The notes under the pieces are model-generated. The model worked only from the letters and a program-made list of their open reading frames with translations. It did not search any database and had not been told where the DNA came from. Shown in pieces: positions 5,891-6,456 of a stretch of DNA of 6,456 nucleotides; position 1 is the first letter of the stretch, and each line of letters starts with the position of its first letter. The stretch covers positions 1-6,456 of the forward strand of contig DASWIV010000076.1 in NCBI GenBank assembly GCA_036397475.1, given 5' to 3'. This DNA comes from DASWIV01 sp036397475 (GTDB lineage: Bacteria > JAJVIF01 > JAPKYR01). Made by a program: the position numbers and the translations under genes.

Positions 5891-6456
5891 GTTACTTCGA
5901 TCACGTCATCGACATTCTTGTATGCTTCCGGGGCATCTTCGACAAGTCCCTTTTTACTTCCCGCGCGGACCATAATTCCCCTGCTCTCCAATCGATTCAA
6001 TAATTCATGGAAATCGATCGACTTTCGCGCCTGGTTGCGTCCCATTGCACGTCCGGCGCCGTGGCAGCATGAGCCGAAAGTCTCGATCATCGCATTTTCT
6101 GATGCGCGAAGGACCCATGATTCGGAGCCCATATCGCCAGGGATTAGTACAGGCTGTCCGATGTGGCGGTATTTTTCGGAGATTTCGGGATGTCCGGGTG
6201 GGAAGGCACGTGTCGCGCCTTTTCTGTGGACAAGTAATTTTTTCTTTTTCCCATCGACCTGGTGGTCTTCCCATTTCGCGATGTTGTGTGAGACGTCGTA
6301 GACGATTTCCATCCCGAGGCTTTCTGATGATTCTCCGAGGACCTTCTTAAATGCGTTTCTAGCGTAATAAGTAAGGACCGACCTGTTAGCCCACGCGAAA
6401 TTCGCGGCGCAGCTCATCGCGGCGACATAGTCCTTACCCTCAGGACTATCAATTGG
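5827..6456 (-). CDS. rtcB: RtcB-family RNA-splicing ligase, C-terminal part (5' end beyond window)
   Basis: RtcB joins RNA ends carrying a 2',3'-cyclic or 3'-phosphate to a 5'-hydroxyl using GTP and Mn2+, in tRNA splicing or RNA repair. Reading leftward from 6456 the frame is open, encoding PIDSPEGKDYVAAM and continuing SCAANFAWANR, a typical RtcB segment, so the Met at 6417 is internal. Numbered from that Met, hallmarks are YDVSHNIAK (40-48) with metal-ligand His44, VHRKGATRAFPPG (63-75), GQPVLIPGDMGS (87-98), SCCHGAGRAMGR (116-127) and the C-terminal VARLKPIAVIKG. His119 (codon 6061-6063) matches the histidine that becomes guanylylated. The N-terminal half, with the remaining metal ligands, is outside the window, so intactness cannot be judged. 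About 210 residues are visible. No archease gene is seen, and the gene converges on the exported-protein gene with a 46-nt gap. Confidence 0.93.
   Translation of the reverse strand, partial: PIDSPEGKDYVAAMSCAANFAWANRSVLTYYARNAFKKVLGESSESLGMEIVYDVSHNIAKWEDHQVDGKKKKLLVHRKGATRAFPPGHPEISEKYRHIGQPVLIPGDMGSESWVLRASENAMIETFGSCCHGAGRAMGRNQARKSIDFHELLNRLESRGIMVRAGSKKGLVEDAPEAYKNVDDVIEVTHNAGISTRVARLKPIAVIKG

Noticed and set aside
5918..6350. Two forward open frames (127 and 101 codons) over the rtcB region
   Set aside because: Both are antisense shadows of rtcB, whose reverse frame carries unmistakable motifs throughout this stretch.
6415..6417. ATG at 6417 (minus strand) as the start of rtcB
   Set aside because: The frame continues upstream to 6456 with conserved RtcB residues (SPEGKDYVAAM), and known RtcB proteins are far longer than 196 residues.
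1..6456. CRISPR array, tRNA, rRNA, integrase or insertion sequence
   Set aside because: No regularly spaced repeats, cloverleaf-like genes, transposase motifs or element-sized terminal inverted repeats were visible. The only repeats are short and local.

Overview
The window reads as bacterial chromosome with ordinary housekeeping and envelope genes. It holds four forward genes followed by one convergent reverse gene; the first and last run off the window edges. An O-antigen-ligase-type polymerase and a candidate lipoprotein suggest a bacterium with an elaborate, probably Gram-negative-type envelope. I cannot assign a phylum. The proteins match their families only at the key motifs, as expected for a poorly sampled lineage. 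No phage, insertion sequence, CRISPR, rRNA or tRNA signal was seen.

Layout. Positions 1-2636 (+) encode a large multi-pass membrane protein with an O-antigen ligase/polymerase (Wzy_C) core and a C-terminal tetratricopeptide-like tail. Its reading frame is open to the left edge, so the true start lies outside. After 12 nt, 2649-3431 (+) encodes a trimeric-type purine nucleoside phosphorylase, probably co-transcribed. A 77-nt gap holds a strong candidate extended -10 promoter and a good Shine-Dalgarno for 3509-4480 (+), a low-molecular-weight thioredoxin-reductase-like flavoprotein. A clear intrinsic terminator follows at 4507-4536. The next unit, 4620-5780 (+), is a markedly AT-richer gene for an exported protein of unknown function. 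Its upstream region holds a perfect 7+7 inverted repeat overlapping a consensus TTGACA. Facing it from the right, 5827-6456 (-) is the C-terminal part of an RtcB RNA ligase.

The genes do not form one obvious pathway: surface glycan assembly, purine salvage, thiol redox balance, an unknown exported protein and RNA repair/ligation. I found no convincing undescribed multi-gene system. The points most worth a second look are the AT-rich exported orphan with its palindromic promoter region, the non-canonical flavin-site residues of the thioredoxin reductase homologue, and a short well-initiated ORF (5798-5890) that runs into the end of rtcB and may mark a rearrangement junction.
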